Positions 17,125 through 25,456 of a stretch of 64,000 bases of DNA are shown piece after piece. Under the pieces are notes generated by a model. It saw nothing but the letters and a program-made list of their open reading frames with translations. It was not told the origin of the DNA and made no database searches. The translations under genes were made by a program, and so were the position numbers. The stretch is from G963663525 sp963663525 (GTDB lineage: Bacteria > Myxococcota_A > SURF-8 > G963663525). The stretch lies in NCBI GenBank assembly GCA_963663525.2, contig CAXXHC010000003.1, positions 558,001 through 622,000 of the forward strand. Direction: 5' to 3'. Position 1 is the first letter of the stretch, and each line of letters begins with the position of its first letter.

Positions 17125-17952
17125 TCACTTTTTAGGTTCCGGGGTGGCGGCGGCTGTCTCGGTTTTGGGCGCGATGTTTTCCACGGGAGCGGTTTTCTTC
17201 GGTTGCTCGGTCTGGACAGACGCGGTCTTGGAGGTCTCGACTTTGTCTTTCGGTGCCACTTTCTTGGGAGCGGCTTTGGCTTTTACGGCCTTTTTCTTCG
17301 GGGCGGCTTTCTTCGCTTTTTTCGTCGCGGTTTTGGCCTTTGCCGCCTTTTTTACCGCTTTTTTAGGAGCCGCTTTGGCTTTTTTCGCGGTCGCCTTGGC
17401 CGGGCCTTTCTTCTTGGGGGCCGGTGCGGCTTTGCTTTCGGAGACGGCAGGGGCTTTGCCCGGTGCGAGGATGGTCCAGTTTTTCAGGCTGGCGAGGTAC
17501 GACGGGACGCCGTCGTTCAGGTACATCGAAAGTTCCCGCATGGATTTGAAGGGCTTGCCCTGGTAATCCAGGGTTTTGTCCGCGGTCACGATGACATTGA
17601 TGGGAGTCTTCTTATAATTCGCCTGAAACACAGTGCCTTTGGGATATGCGTTGGCCCGTTTGATGGTCGTTTTTTTGGCTTTTGGAGCAGGTTTCTTTTT
17701 CGCTGCCGCCTTACGTGGGGCCTTTTTGACGGGGGCGGCCTTTTTCACTACCGGAGCACTTGCAGCATCATCCAGACCCATCAAGCGGTCTTTAAAACTA
17801 TCAAGTTCGGTTTTCAAATCGAGCAAAGAAAGATAGCGCGTCTGCAACTCTTCGAGGTCGCTGGCTTGCTCGCCAAGCGCTTTGTTCCACTGAGCCTGCA
17901 CGGCAGTGATCTGTTTTTCCAGAAAAGAAGAAAGTTCCTTGAAAGCACGCAT
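17125..17952 (-). CDS. Histone H1-like Lys/Ala-rich protein with central DUF2924/RAMA-like domain
   Basis: This 275-residue protein has three parts. Residues 1-65 are a helical or coiled-coil domain (MRAFKELSSFLEKQITAVQA). A basic linker (KKAPRKAAAKKKPAPKAKK) follows. A compact domain at ~100-165 (YPKGTVFQANYKKTPINVIV, YQGKPFKSMRELSMYLN) resembles the small DUF2924/RAMA-type fold. The rest is a long Lys/Ala/Pro repeat tail of the histone H1 type (KKAKAAPKKAVKKAAKAK). Such tails bind DNA non-specifically, so a nucleoid-associated role is likely. Upstream lies a 260-bp AT-rich gap. Confidence 0.6.
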   Translation of the reverse strand: MRAFKELSSFLEKQITAVQAQWNKALGEQASDLEELQTRYLSLLDLKTELDSFKDRLMGLDDAASAPVVKKAAPVKKAPRKAAAKKKPAPKAKKTTIKRANAYPKGTVFQANYKKTPINVIVTADKTLDYQGKPFKSMRELSMYLNDGVPSYLASLKNWTILAPGKAPAVSESKAAPAPKKKGPAKATAKKAKAAPKKAVKKAAKAKTATKKAKKAAPKKKAVKAKAAPKKVAPKDKVETSKTASVQTEQPKKTAPVENIAPKTETAAATPEPKK

Positions 17953-18212
17953 GAGGCAATCTCCAGAAAAAATGTTATATAAGAAGGAAATTCAAATCTG
18001 ATATACCACTTACATTATGGACTAATTTCGAGCCCGTCAACTTTTTATTACATTTTACAGCATATTTTGTTTTATAAAGTACCGAAATGAGTACTTTTAT
18101 AACATAGAAGTGTGATATTTCCGATTTTGATAAAAGATATGACATTTTTTGTGAATCTTGCACTCATGGAAAATTTCAAGCGGCGGTAGTTCAATCAAGG
18201 AGTTCAGCGACG
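17953..18212. other. AT-rich divergent promoter region
   Basis: This gap between two divergent genes is visibly AT-rich (e.g. TTTTATTACATTTTACAGCA at 18041-18060 and TTTTGTTTTATAAAG nearby), unlike its neighbours. It probably holds promoters in both directions and may suit a nucleoid-protein binding site. No gene is visible in it. Confidence 0.4.
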
Positions 18213-19460
18213 ATGCGAAAGCGCCTGGTTTGTGATCTGCATTCCCATTCCGGATATTCCGGAGGCGTTGGGAGGATGAACCTGCCCGAGCTGCTCGCGG
18301 CTATGGGCCGCAAGGGGATCGATGTATTCGGTGCGGGAGATGCCCTGCATCCTGCGTGGTATTCCACGCTGCAACGGGAACTCGTTCCGGCCTGCCCTGG
18401 TTTGTGGGCCTTGCCGGGATTCGAAACGACGTTGATGCTGCAGACCGAGGTGGTGTTTACCTATCCGTATCCGCGAGGCGGACGAAAATCGTTTCACCAG
18501 GTGATACTTTTCCCCTTCTTTTCCGTCGTGGCCGAGGTGGCGAAACGGATGGAAAGCTGGGGTGTGAAAAACACGGTGGGGCGTCCTTTCGTCCGCTGTG
18601 AAACCGTCGAACAATTGCGGGAACGTGTGGTGGAAATTGCAAAGGTGCACGAAGCGATTGAGCAGTTTCCGGCTCACGTGATGACGCCGGAAGGCGTATT
18701 GGGATCGAAACACCCTGTCGATTCGCTGGTCCAGGTGTTCGGAGATGCGTTGGAGTGCATTCACGCGGTGGAAACAGGGCTTTCCGCCGATCCGGACGTA
18801 CTCTCGTTGATCCCGGAACTGGACGGCTTTACCCTGCTGTCGAATTCGGATTGCCATTCTTCGCGTCTCGATCGTTTGGGTAGGGAATACACCGAATTTT
18901 CGGTAGAGGAAAAAAGCTACGCAGGCATCGTCCGGGCGATTCGCGAGCACCGCGTGGAACGCACCGTGGAAATGAACCCCATGGAAGGAAAATATTACTC
19001 AACCGGCCATCGCGGCGACAAAATGCGCCACGAAGGTCGGTGCTGTCGCTTTGGTGTGGATGAGGCGCCGGAACTCTGCCCGATCTGCGGCAAACCGCTG
19101 ACCGTCGGTGTGGCGCAGAGAGCTAGGGATCTGTCGAGAATCCAGGGGGCGGACCGTCGTCCTGGAAAGGCAGCCGCAAAACATCCGCCCTTCGTGCACG
19201 CCGTGCCGCTGGTCGAAGTCATCGCCTTGGCTTTGGGCCTGAAAAATCCTTTAGGAGCACGTGTTTTAAAAACTTATAGCACCGTGCTCGATGTTCTCGG
19301 CGACGAGGCGCGACTCTGGCGAATGTCTGCAGCCGAGGCGCGTGACGTGCTCGGCGGAGCATTGGACGAAAGGGTGATGCAGGCCATCGACCGTATTAAA
19401 ACGCGGCGGTATTCCATGGAACCGGGTTACGACGGAGTGTATGGAGTTCTCTCCTGGTAG
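18213..19460 (+). CDS. EndoQ-type PHP-domain endonuclease (TIGR00375 family)
   Basis: The N-terminal PHP metal-binding motifs are clear: CDLHSHSGYSGGVG, GAGDALHPAW and SNSDCHSS. A zinc finger follows (CCRFGVDEAPELCPICGKPL), then a C-terminal domain that includes the phrase VEVIALALGLKNPLGARVLK. This order and length (415 residues) match endonuclease Q, known mainly from Thermococcales and Bacillus relatives. EndoQ nicks DNA 5' of deaminated or abasic bases. Start ATG 18213 follows AAGGAG. The stop codon abuts a 229-bp MITE at 19465. Function is inferred from family architecture. Confidence 0.8.
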   Translation: MRKRLVCDLHSHSGYSGGVGRMNLPELLAAMGRKGIDVFGAGDALHPAWYSTLQRELVPACPGLWALPGFETTLMLQTEVVFTYPYPRGGRKSFHQVILFPFFSVVAEVAKRMESWGVKNTVGRPFVRCETVEQLRERVVEIAKVHEAIEQFPAHVMTPEGVLGSKHPVDSLVQVFGDALECIHAVETGLSADPDVLSLIPELDGFTLLSNSDCHSSRLDRLGREYTEFSVEEKSYAGIVRAIREHRVERTVEMNPMEGKYYSTGHRGDKMRHEGRCCRFGVDEAPELCPICGKPLTVGVAQRARDLSRIQGADRRPGKAAAKHPPFVHAVPLVEVIALALGLKNPLGARVLKTYSTVLDVLGDEARLWRMSAAEARDVLGGALDERVMQAIDRIKTRRYSMEPGYDGVYGVLSW

Positions 19461-19464
19461 ATTT

Positions 19465-19693
19465 GGGCGGACATTAAAATAGTGCAAAATCTGTTTTTTC
19501 GTTTGAAACCTCAAAAAAGGGAGGATGAATGTAGGGGCGGGTGAAAGGCGCATAGCGACTGTAGCCCCCCGTTCTGACAGAGTTTTTCGGTTTTTGGGGA
19601 GTTCCGTTCACTGTGTTCACTACACTCGCCCCTACGTTTTTTCTCCTTGTAATAAGCTTTTACAATGTTTCGCACTCATTTACATTACGCTCG
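19465..19693 (+). mobile_element. 229-bp MITE (R5), copy 1
   Basis: GTAGATTT is repeated at 19457-19464 and 19694-19701, an 8-bp target-site duplication that overlaps the stop codon of the EndoQ gene. The left end is GGGCGGACATTAAAATAGTGC-like. The interior holds GTAGGGGCGGGTGAAAGG and GTTCACTACACTCGCCCCTA, themselves inverted, plus TTCTGACAGAGTTTTTCGG. A second copy of exactly the same length lies inverted at 56159-56387 with its own 8-bp duplication. There is no coding capacity. Confidence 0.85.
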
Positions 19694-19807
19694 GTAGATT
19701 TCTCTTTGGAAAAAGTGCTTGAATCTATTGTGAAAGTAGGATTCATTCGTGAAATTTCTTCACTAGCCGGAAATTTATTCTCAATTCCATGAAGCAGTTT
19801 GTCCATC

Positions 19808-20178
19808 AGGGCGATTCAATTCTTGAAGGATTACCCCCTCCAAGCACCTTCGCGGCCGTCACGGTCTTTCGCCGTTAGCCCGCATTATTCATGAGGATCG
19901 TAGCGAGACGCCGAAAACCGAAGATATTTCATGAAGTTGGAGCGATTTTCACCCGCAGGCATACTTTACAGTCTGTCGAGGATGAAAATCGGGAAACGAG
20001 TGAAAGATCGAGGATTTTCAAGTCGCAGTAGATTCTTCATGAATTATGCGGGCTAGGCGAATGGCCGTGAAAACACAAGCAATCCGGGCCATCGATCCGT
20101 TCCGGATCGAAGACCCGGGCACCCTTTCCTCGATTCACCGAGTTCGATTCGTGCCAATTCAAGAATTGAATCGCCCTG
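19808..20178. mobile_element. 371-bp MITE-like element (R4) with perfect 20-bp inverted ends
   Basis: AGGGCGATTCAATTCTTGAA at 19808-19827 is repeated as an exact inverted complement at 20159-20178. GTTTGTCCATC flanks both sides (19797-19807 and 20179-20189), an exact 11-bp target-site duplication. The interior contains a second mobile element (19876-20055), so the original element was about 191 bp. No ORF is supported. Confidence 0.85.
19876..20055 (+). mobile_element. 180-bp MITE (R3), copy 1, nested
   Basis: The inverted ends are TAGCCCGCATTATTCATGA (left) and TAGCCCGCATAATTCATGA (right, complement), with one mismatch in 19. TA lies at both borders, consistent with a TA target duplication. 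A near-identical inverted copy (about 3 differences) lies at 50012-50191. This copy is inserted inside the 371-bp element at 19808-20178. Confidence 0.85.
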
Positions 20179-20196
20179 TTTGTCCATCGATAACGT

Positions 20197-20225
20197 TTAC
20201 AAAGGCTAGAAGATGTGTTATCTTT
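20197..20225 (+). promoter_or_regulatory. Possible promoter of the signalling cluster
   Basis: TTTACA (20197-20202) and TATCTT (20220-20225) are 17 bp apart. The site begins 8 bp after the target duplication of the 371-bp element and lies 150 bp before the first kinase gene. Match quality is moderate only. Confidence 0.3.
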
Positions 20226-20377
20226 GTTATAGAAATGATTTGATGCGGGCAAAGTCGAACAGGAAGTTCTCCCTTGATTCTGTGGCGCGCCAAGCGGGAT
20301 AGACGAAATACCGGGATGTGGGTGTTTTCGTTGCGTGCCGATAGGGTATGGTGCCTCTATACATTTGGAGAAGAAGC

Positions 20378-23227
20378 ATGGTTGGGGACGCGACAAGCAA
20401 TGACATCAGCTTATTGTTTGTAGACGACGAACCGGTCATATTATCTTATTTTTCCAATTTTGCACTCAAGTATGGATATAAAGCCGATACGGTTGCCAGT
20501 GGGAAAGAAGCTCTAGCGCTTCTCGAAGAGACTTCCTACGACGTTGTAATCACTGATGTTTTAATGCCTGGAATGTCTGGTATCCAGCTATTGAAAAACC
20601 TCCAAAAATCGTTTCCCGATATCCCCGTCATTGTGGTTACAAGCGATCCCAGTATTGAAAGTGCGACGGAATCTTTGAAGCTGGGGGCTGTGGATTACGT
20701 GGTGAAACCTATCGATCCAAAGAAACTCGATCACACGATTCGACGTGCCCTGCACCAACGTACCCTGGAGATAGAAAACCGGAACTATCGGGAATCCTTG
20801 GAAAAACTTGTCGAGGTGCGAACGCGGGAACTTCAGCGGGAAATCGCTGACAGGGAAATTCTTCAAAACGATTACGAGGCTCTTGTCGAAAACAGCCTGC
20901 AAGCCATCGTGATTTTGCAAAAAAAACGAGTTCTTTTCTGCAACTCCATGGCGAGCGAAATCACCGGATATTCCCGCAAAGAATTGAATTCTTTGCAGTT
21001 GGAGGATTTTTTTCGGATCGTTCATCACGATGATGTGTCCCGGATAGTCGCCACCGTCGAGGCGCAGTGTTCCAGAAAACAGAAGCGTGTCGATATCGAA
21101 TTCAGATTGAAGCACAAAGATGGAGACTTTCGCCATGTCATGGCGGCGATTTCCAAACTGCAACAGCGCGGAAGCGAAGCGTTGCAAGTGTCATTTATCG
21201 ATATCACCAGGCGAAAGCAGATTGAAGAAAAGCTGCAGGAAAGCGAACGTCAGAAGGAGTTGGCGATCGAAGGCGCGGACCTTGGAACCTGGGATTGGGA
21301 TATCAGAACCAGCATAGTGCATTTCAATGATCGCTGGGCCATGATGCTAGGGTATCCACTGGAGGAAATCGAGCCGCATTTAGATAGTTGGAACAAACTT
21401 CTACATCCCGACGACGTTTCGATTGCTTATGAAGCCCTCAATTCCCATTTATACGGTCAGACTCCAAACTACGAGTCCGAATTCCGGATGCGTTGCAAAT
21501 CCGGAGAATGGATATGGATACTGGACCGGGGAAAAGTTGTGGAACGGGATGAATCCGGTCGACCCGTTCGAGCTTGTGGAACGCATCAGGACATCACCGA
21601 GCGTAAACGGAGCCAAGAAAACGTCGAACGTGCACTCAAGCAAACGATAAAACAGAAGGAGGAACTCGAAGCCTTGCTGGATGGTGCGAAATCCATCCTG
21701 GAAAACAGAGATTTCCCCACGATAGCCCGATCCATTTTCGATGCGGCGAAGCGAAGCACCGGGGCTGCGTCCGGTTACATTGCGCTTTTAAGAGAGGATG
21801 GTCGCGAAAACGATGTGCTTTTTCTGGAATCGGGCGGGTTGCCTTGCACCGTCGATCCAGACCTGCCGATGCCTATCCGAGGATTGCGGGAACAGGCGTA
21901 TGTTTCCGGAGAGACTGTGGCTGAAAACGATTTCGAAAACAGTGAATGGAAACAATACCTTCCTGAAGGGCACGTGTTATTGAAAAACGTACTGTTTGCG
22001 CCTCTTGTGATCGACGGCAAACCGGTGGGCGTCATGGGGCTGGCGAACAAACCGGACGATTTCACGCCACACGACTTGCGCCTGGCAGGGGCTTTCGGAC
22101 AATTGGCTGCCATTGCACTGAAAAGCAGTCTGGCCATCGATGCACTGCAAAAAAGCGAACAACTGCTCCATTTCGCCATCGACCAGGCACCGATTCCCGT
22201 CATTATCGCCACATCTCCGAATGTACGAATCGAATGGATCAACGAACACGCCAGAGCACTGCTTGTCAAACCCATGCCCGCACCTACTACGGTTCCGTTG
22301 GATGAACACAGCGAATTCTGGCCGACGTTCCACCCGGATGGGACTCCTTACGATGTCAATGAACTGCCTTTGACACAAGCGGTACAGGAAGGGAAAACGA
22401 CGGAAGGACGTGAAATTCTGCTACGTTGCGATGACGGAGACCACTGGTTGAGCGCCAGCGCGGCTCCACTGTTCGATGAAAACGGGGAAATCATTGCCGG
22501 AATCGTGACTTTCCCGGACGTGACGGAAAAGAAAACGTTGGAAGAGGAATTACGAAAGTTCGGTCAGCATCTTCACGAAGCGACGGAAGAGGTTCGTAAA
22601 ACGATTGCTCGTGAAATTCACGATGAGGTGGGTCAGGCGATGACGGCCCTGAAAATGGATTTGAATCATTTCGCCGAACATCTTTCAGACAATATCGAGC
22701 AATTGCAGCATATTAAAACCATGATGGCTTTAATCAATCGTACGATCGAGAGTGTAAAGCGGCTACAAATGGAATTGCGACCCAATCTTCTCGACGATCT
22801 CGGTCTGGAAGAAACCTTGCGATGGCAGGGCAGGGAGTTCGAAAGAAGGGCGAAGCTGGAATGTCGCTTCGATATTCCGCAATTGGAGTACGAATTTTCA
22901 GAGTTGGAGAGCGTGACGTTGTTTCGATTGTTTCAAGAATCTCTGACCAACATCATGCGGCACGCCAACGCCAAAAAAGTAGAGGCAAGCCTGAAGAAAA
23001 TTGAGGATGAAATTCTTCTCCACGTATCCGACGACGGTCGGGGAATTCCCAAGGAAACGTTGACGAGTGCCAGCTCCTATGGGCTGATTTCGATGCGTGA
23101 ACGGGCGCTGGCGTTGCATGGGGAAGTGAGCATCGAAAGTCGTCCGGGGCAGGGAACGAAGATCGAGGTTCGTATTCCAGTGACAAACCGAGAGGAGTCC
23201 CATGAAAACCGCTCTTGTCGTCGATGA
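20378..23227 (+). CDS. Hybrid sensor kinase REC-PAS-PAS-GAF-PAS-HisKA_3-HATPase
   Basis: This is a cytoplasmic 949-residue kinase with no membrane segment. Domain order: receiver at ~10-125 with phospho-Asp60 (TDVLMPGMSG) and Lys in VVKPID; coiled linker; PAS ~175-295 (ending ITRRKQIEEKL); PAS ~305-425 (PDDVSIAYEALNSHLYG, ITERKRSQEN); GAF ~455-605 (SGYIALLREDG, VLFAPLVIDGKPVGVMGLAN); PAS ~615-735; then a NarX/LiaS-type HisKA_3 domain with His748 (IAREIHDEVGQAM) and an HATPase (QESLTNIMRHANA, SDDGRGI). ATG 20378 follows GGAG with 7-bp spacing. It overlaps the NarL-type regulator gene by 26 bp, its obvious partner. The N-terminal receiver suggests input from an upstream phosphodonor. Confidence 0.9.
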   Translation: MVGDATSNDISLLFVDDEPVILSYFSNFALKYGYKADTVASGKEALALLEETSYDVVITDVLMPGMSGIQLLKNLQKSFPDIPVIVVTSDPSIESATESLKLGAVDYVVKPIDPKKLDHTIRRALHQRTLEIENRNYRESLEKLVEVRTRELQREIADREILQNDYEALVENSLQAIVILQKKRVLFCNSMASEITGYSRKELNSLQLEDFFRIVHHDDVSRIVATVEAQCSRKQKRVDIEFRLKHKDGDFRHVMAAISKLQQRGSEALQVSFIDITRRKQIEEKLQESERQKELAIEGADLGTWDWDIRTSIVHFNDRWAMMLGYPLEEIEPHLDSWNKLLHPDDVSIAYEALNSHLYGQTPNYESEFRMRCKSGEWIWILDRGKVVERDESGRPVRACGTHQDITERKRSQENVERALKQTIKQKEELEALLDGAKSILENRDFPTIARSIFDAAKRSTGAASGYIALLREDGRENDVLFLESGGLPCTVDPDLPMPIRGLREQAYVSGETVAENDFENSEWKQYLPEGHVLLKNVLFAPLVIDGKPVGVMGLANKPDDFTPHDLRLAGAFGQLAAIALKSSLAIDALQKSEQLLHFAIDQAPIPVIIATSPNVRIEWINEHARALLVKPMPAPTTVPLDEHSEFWPTFHPDGTPYDVNELPLTQAVQEGKTTEGREILLRCDDGDHWLSASAAPLFDENGEIIAGIVTFPDVTEKKTLEEELRKFGQHLHEATEEVRKTIAREIHDEVGQAMTALKMDLNHFAEHLSDNIEQLQHIKTMMALINRTIESVKRLQMELRPNLLDDLGLEETLRWQGREFERRAKLECRFDIPQLEYEFSELESVTLFRLFQESLTNIMRHANAKKVEASLKKIEDEILLHVSDDGRGIPKETLTSASSYGLISMRERALALHGEVSIESRPGQGTKIEVRIPVTNREESHENRSCRR

Positions 23228-23831
23228 CCACGCCATCGTTCGCGAAGGGTTGATTGCCATGCTGCGGCGGATCGGGTTCGAACGTGTCGAGGAGGAATCT
23301 TCCGGATATAAAGCGCTCGATCTCTTGGAAAAGAACGATTTCGACCTTGTGGTTCTCGATATTCACATGCCGAGCATGGATGGCTTGGAACTTCTTGAAA
23401 GAATTAGGGAAAAGAACAAAAGCCTAAAAGTTCTCGTGCTCAGCATGTATTCCGAAGCCCACTATGCCGTACGTGCTCTGAAAGCCGGAGCGAACGGATA
23501 TCTGACGAAAGACACAGTATCGCACGAACTGGAAGAAGCGGTAAAGAAGGTTGCGGCGGGAGGGAAATACATCACCATGTCTCTTGCAGAACGCTTGGTG
23601 GACGAACTCTCCGGCAACCGGGAAACGCTTCCCCACGAACGATTGACGAAGAGGGAATTCCAGATTTTCAGTCTCATTCTCGACGGTAAAAGTCCCTCCG
23701 ATATCGCCGATCAATTGCACCTCAGCGTGAAAACCGTCAGCACCCACCGCGCGAAAATCATGGAAAAGATGGGGATGAAATCCACTGTGGAACTGGTACG
23801 CTACGCCATCAAATTCGATCTCTGCGAGTAA
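23202..23831 (+). CDS. NarL/FixJ-family response regulator
   Basis: The 209-residue regulator has an N-terminal receiver (VVDDHAIVREG, phospho-Asp53 in LVVLDIHMPSMDG, Thr/Ser in VLVLSMYSE, Lys in GYLTKDT). Its C-terminal LuxR-type helix-turn-helix is LTKREFQIFSLILDGKSPSD, with the recognition helix LSVKTVSTHRAKIMEKMGMK. Its start lies 26 bp inside the upstream HisKA_3 kinase gene, the standard pairing for this regulator class. It is the only DNA-binding protein recognisable in the signalling cluster, so it is a strong candidate for the transcriptional output. Confidence 0.93.
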   Translation: MKTALVVDDHAIVREGLIAMLRRIGFERVEEESSGYKALDLLEKNDFDLVVLDIHMPSMDGLELLERIREKNKSLKVLVLSMYSEAHYAVRALKAGANGYLTKDTVSHELEEAVKKVAAGGKYITMSLAERLVDELSGNRETLPHERLTKREFQIFSLILDGKSPSDIADQLHLSVKTVSTHRAKIMEKMGMKSTVELVRYAIKFDLCE

Positions 23832-24048
23832 CTCCGACTCTGGCCAATCCTTCCTGCTGAAAACGACCATTGGGCAAAAACATGACAAAAATCGGAAAAG
23901 GACTGCGGGAAGTAGGAATTGTTTGTGTAAATATTAGGAAAAATCTGTTAAGATAACAGGAAGCAACCTATTTGAAGTACTCGCAACACATGGTACCCTT
24001 ATAACCGGTGAATGATTTCGTTATGAGTGGGAAAAGGAAACGGAGCCG

Positions 24049-24429
24049 ATGATGCGAGTGCTGATCGTTGAGGACTCGTCTTTGATTCAAGAAAGGCTTG
24101 TGAAAGCAGTGTCCTCCATTCCCGAAGTTTCCGAAGTTCTCGTGGCCCGGACGCTGAAAGAAGCAAGTGAAGTAATCGAGAAGGAGCCGTTGGATGCCAT
24201 TACGTTGGACCTGCGCTTGCCGGATGGCTCCGGTCTCGTGCTTCTCGAACGGATCGCGAAGGTTCAACAGGCGGGAAAAGTGATTGTATTGACGAATTTT
24301 CCTTACCAGGAGTATCGGCAGTATTGCGAACGATTCGGAGTGTTTCGATTTCTTGATAAAAGCGATGAATTCGACAAGTTAAGTCAAACGATTCGAGAGC
24401 TGATGGAAAAAAAGAAAAACATGGCGTGA
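24049..24429 (+). CDS. Stand-alone receiver-domain protein
   Basis: This single receiver domain (126 residues, no output domain) has the acidic pocket VEDSS, phospho-Asp54 (ITLDLRLPDGSG), switch Thr (VIVLTNFPY) and Lys in RFLDKSDEF. The last residues (LMEKKKNMA) are a short basic tail. It lies between the NarL-type pair and the RsbR-GAF gene, 33 bp upstream of the latter. Single receivers commonly shuttle phosphate between kinases or bind targets directly. Its start may be ATG 24049 or ATG 24052. Confidence 0.85.
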   Translation: MMRVLIVEDSSLIQERLVKAVSSIPEVSEVLVARTLKEASEVIEKEPLDAITLDLRLPDGSGLVLLERIAKVQQAGKVIVLTNFPYQEYRQYCERFGVFRFLDKSDEFDKLSQTIRELMEKKKNMA

Positions 24430-24462
24430 ATTCGAAGGAGTTTATTGGAAAAGGGGGAAGAC

Positions 24463-25440
24463 ATGGCGACGAAAAAAGAACAAAACGATGAAGGACAATC
24501 CAAAGTGAACCTGGAAACGAAGATTTTGCAGTCCATCAACCGCGTATTCCGGGAATGCATCCATTGCACGACGCTCAAAGACTTGTGTGAGGCCTGCCTG
24601 TCCGTCGCGGAGAAATTAACGGAGTCGAAATTCGGGTGGATCGGGGAACTCAATCCGGTCGGCAAACTCGATACCATCGCCATTAGCAATCCGGGGTGGG
24701 ACGCCTGCAAAATGCCGGAATCCAACGCAACGATCATGATCTGCAACATGGAGTTGCGCGGCCTTTGGGCTGGAGTGCTTCAAAGTGGGCAGTCCATGTT
24801 TACCAACGACCCGATGAATCACCCCGATTCCGTAGGTATTCCGGAGGGCCATCCTCCTCTGAATTCCTTTCTGGGAGTTCCCCTGAAAAAAGGCGATCAG
24901 ATCGTGGGAATGATCTCCCTGGGCAACAAAGAAGGTGGATATTGTGACCAGGACGTCATGGCCGTGGAAAGCCTTGCCGTCGCGATCAACGAGGCCATCC
25001 ATTCCAAACGATCCGAGTTGAAAATCGCTCGCCAGACCCAGGAGTTGCTCGAAATATCCACGCCCATTTTGAAGATATGGAGCGGTTTGGTCGTGGCGCC
25101 GCTGATCGGTACGTTGGACAGCCAGCGAACGCAGCATTTCATGGAACGGCTGCTTTCCTCCATTGTGGAGCACAACGCTCCGATTGCGCTCGTGGACATC
25201 ACCGGCGTTCCTACGGTGGACACGCAAACCGCCCAACATCTCATCGAAACCATCAGTGCGGCCAAATTGCTGGGGGCGCGGGTGATTCTCACCGGAATCA
25301 GCCCCGAAATCGCCCAGACACTCGTGCATCTGGGGATCGATCTTTCCGATGTCGATACGCAGTCCTCGTTGGCCAGCGGCTTGAGAATGGCGCTCAACGA
25401 GATGAATTTGAGTGTTATTTCCAAGGATGGACGGGATTAA
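24463..25440 (+). CDS. RsbR-type stressosome protein with GAF sensor and STAS domain
   Basis: The ~325-residue protein has an N-terminal GAF domain (~30-180: CIHCTTLKDLCEACLSVAEK, LNSFLGVPLKKGDQIVGMIS) replacing the usual non-haem globin of B. subtilis RsbRA. A connecting helix and a C-terminal STAS domain (~200-315) follow. STAS signature segments are VDITGVPTVDTQTAQHLIET and ILTGISPEIAQTLVHLGIDL. Thr254 (in TVDT) and Thr286 (in AQTLVH) fall where RsbRA Thr171 and Thr205 are phosphorylated by RsbT. RsbR and RsbS build the stressosome scaffold. I chose ATG 24463, as it lies just after GGGGGAAG; a TTG at 24445 is possible. Likely stimulus: a small ligand or redox cue at the GAF domain. Confidence 0.87.
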   Translation: MATKKEQNDEGQSKVNLETKILQSINRVFRECIHCTTLKDLCEACLSVAEKLTESKFGWIGELNPVGKLDTIAISNPGWDACKMPESNATIMICNMELRGLWAGVLQSGQSMFTNDPMNHPDSVGIPEGHPPLNSFLGVPLKKGDQIVGMISLGNKEGGYCDQDVMAVESLAVAINEAIHSKRSELKIARQTQELLEISTPILKIWSGLVVAPLIGTLDSQRTQHFMERLLSSIVEHNAPIALVDITGVPTVDTQTAQHLIETISAAKLLGARVILTGISPEIAQTLVHLGIDLSDVDTQSSLASGLRMALNEMNLSVISKDGRD

Positions 25441-25456
25441 ACGGAGGAAACGGAAA

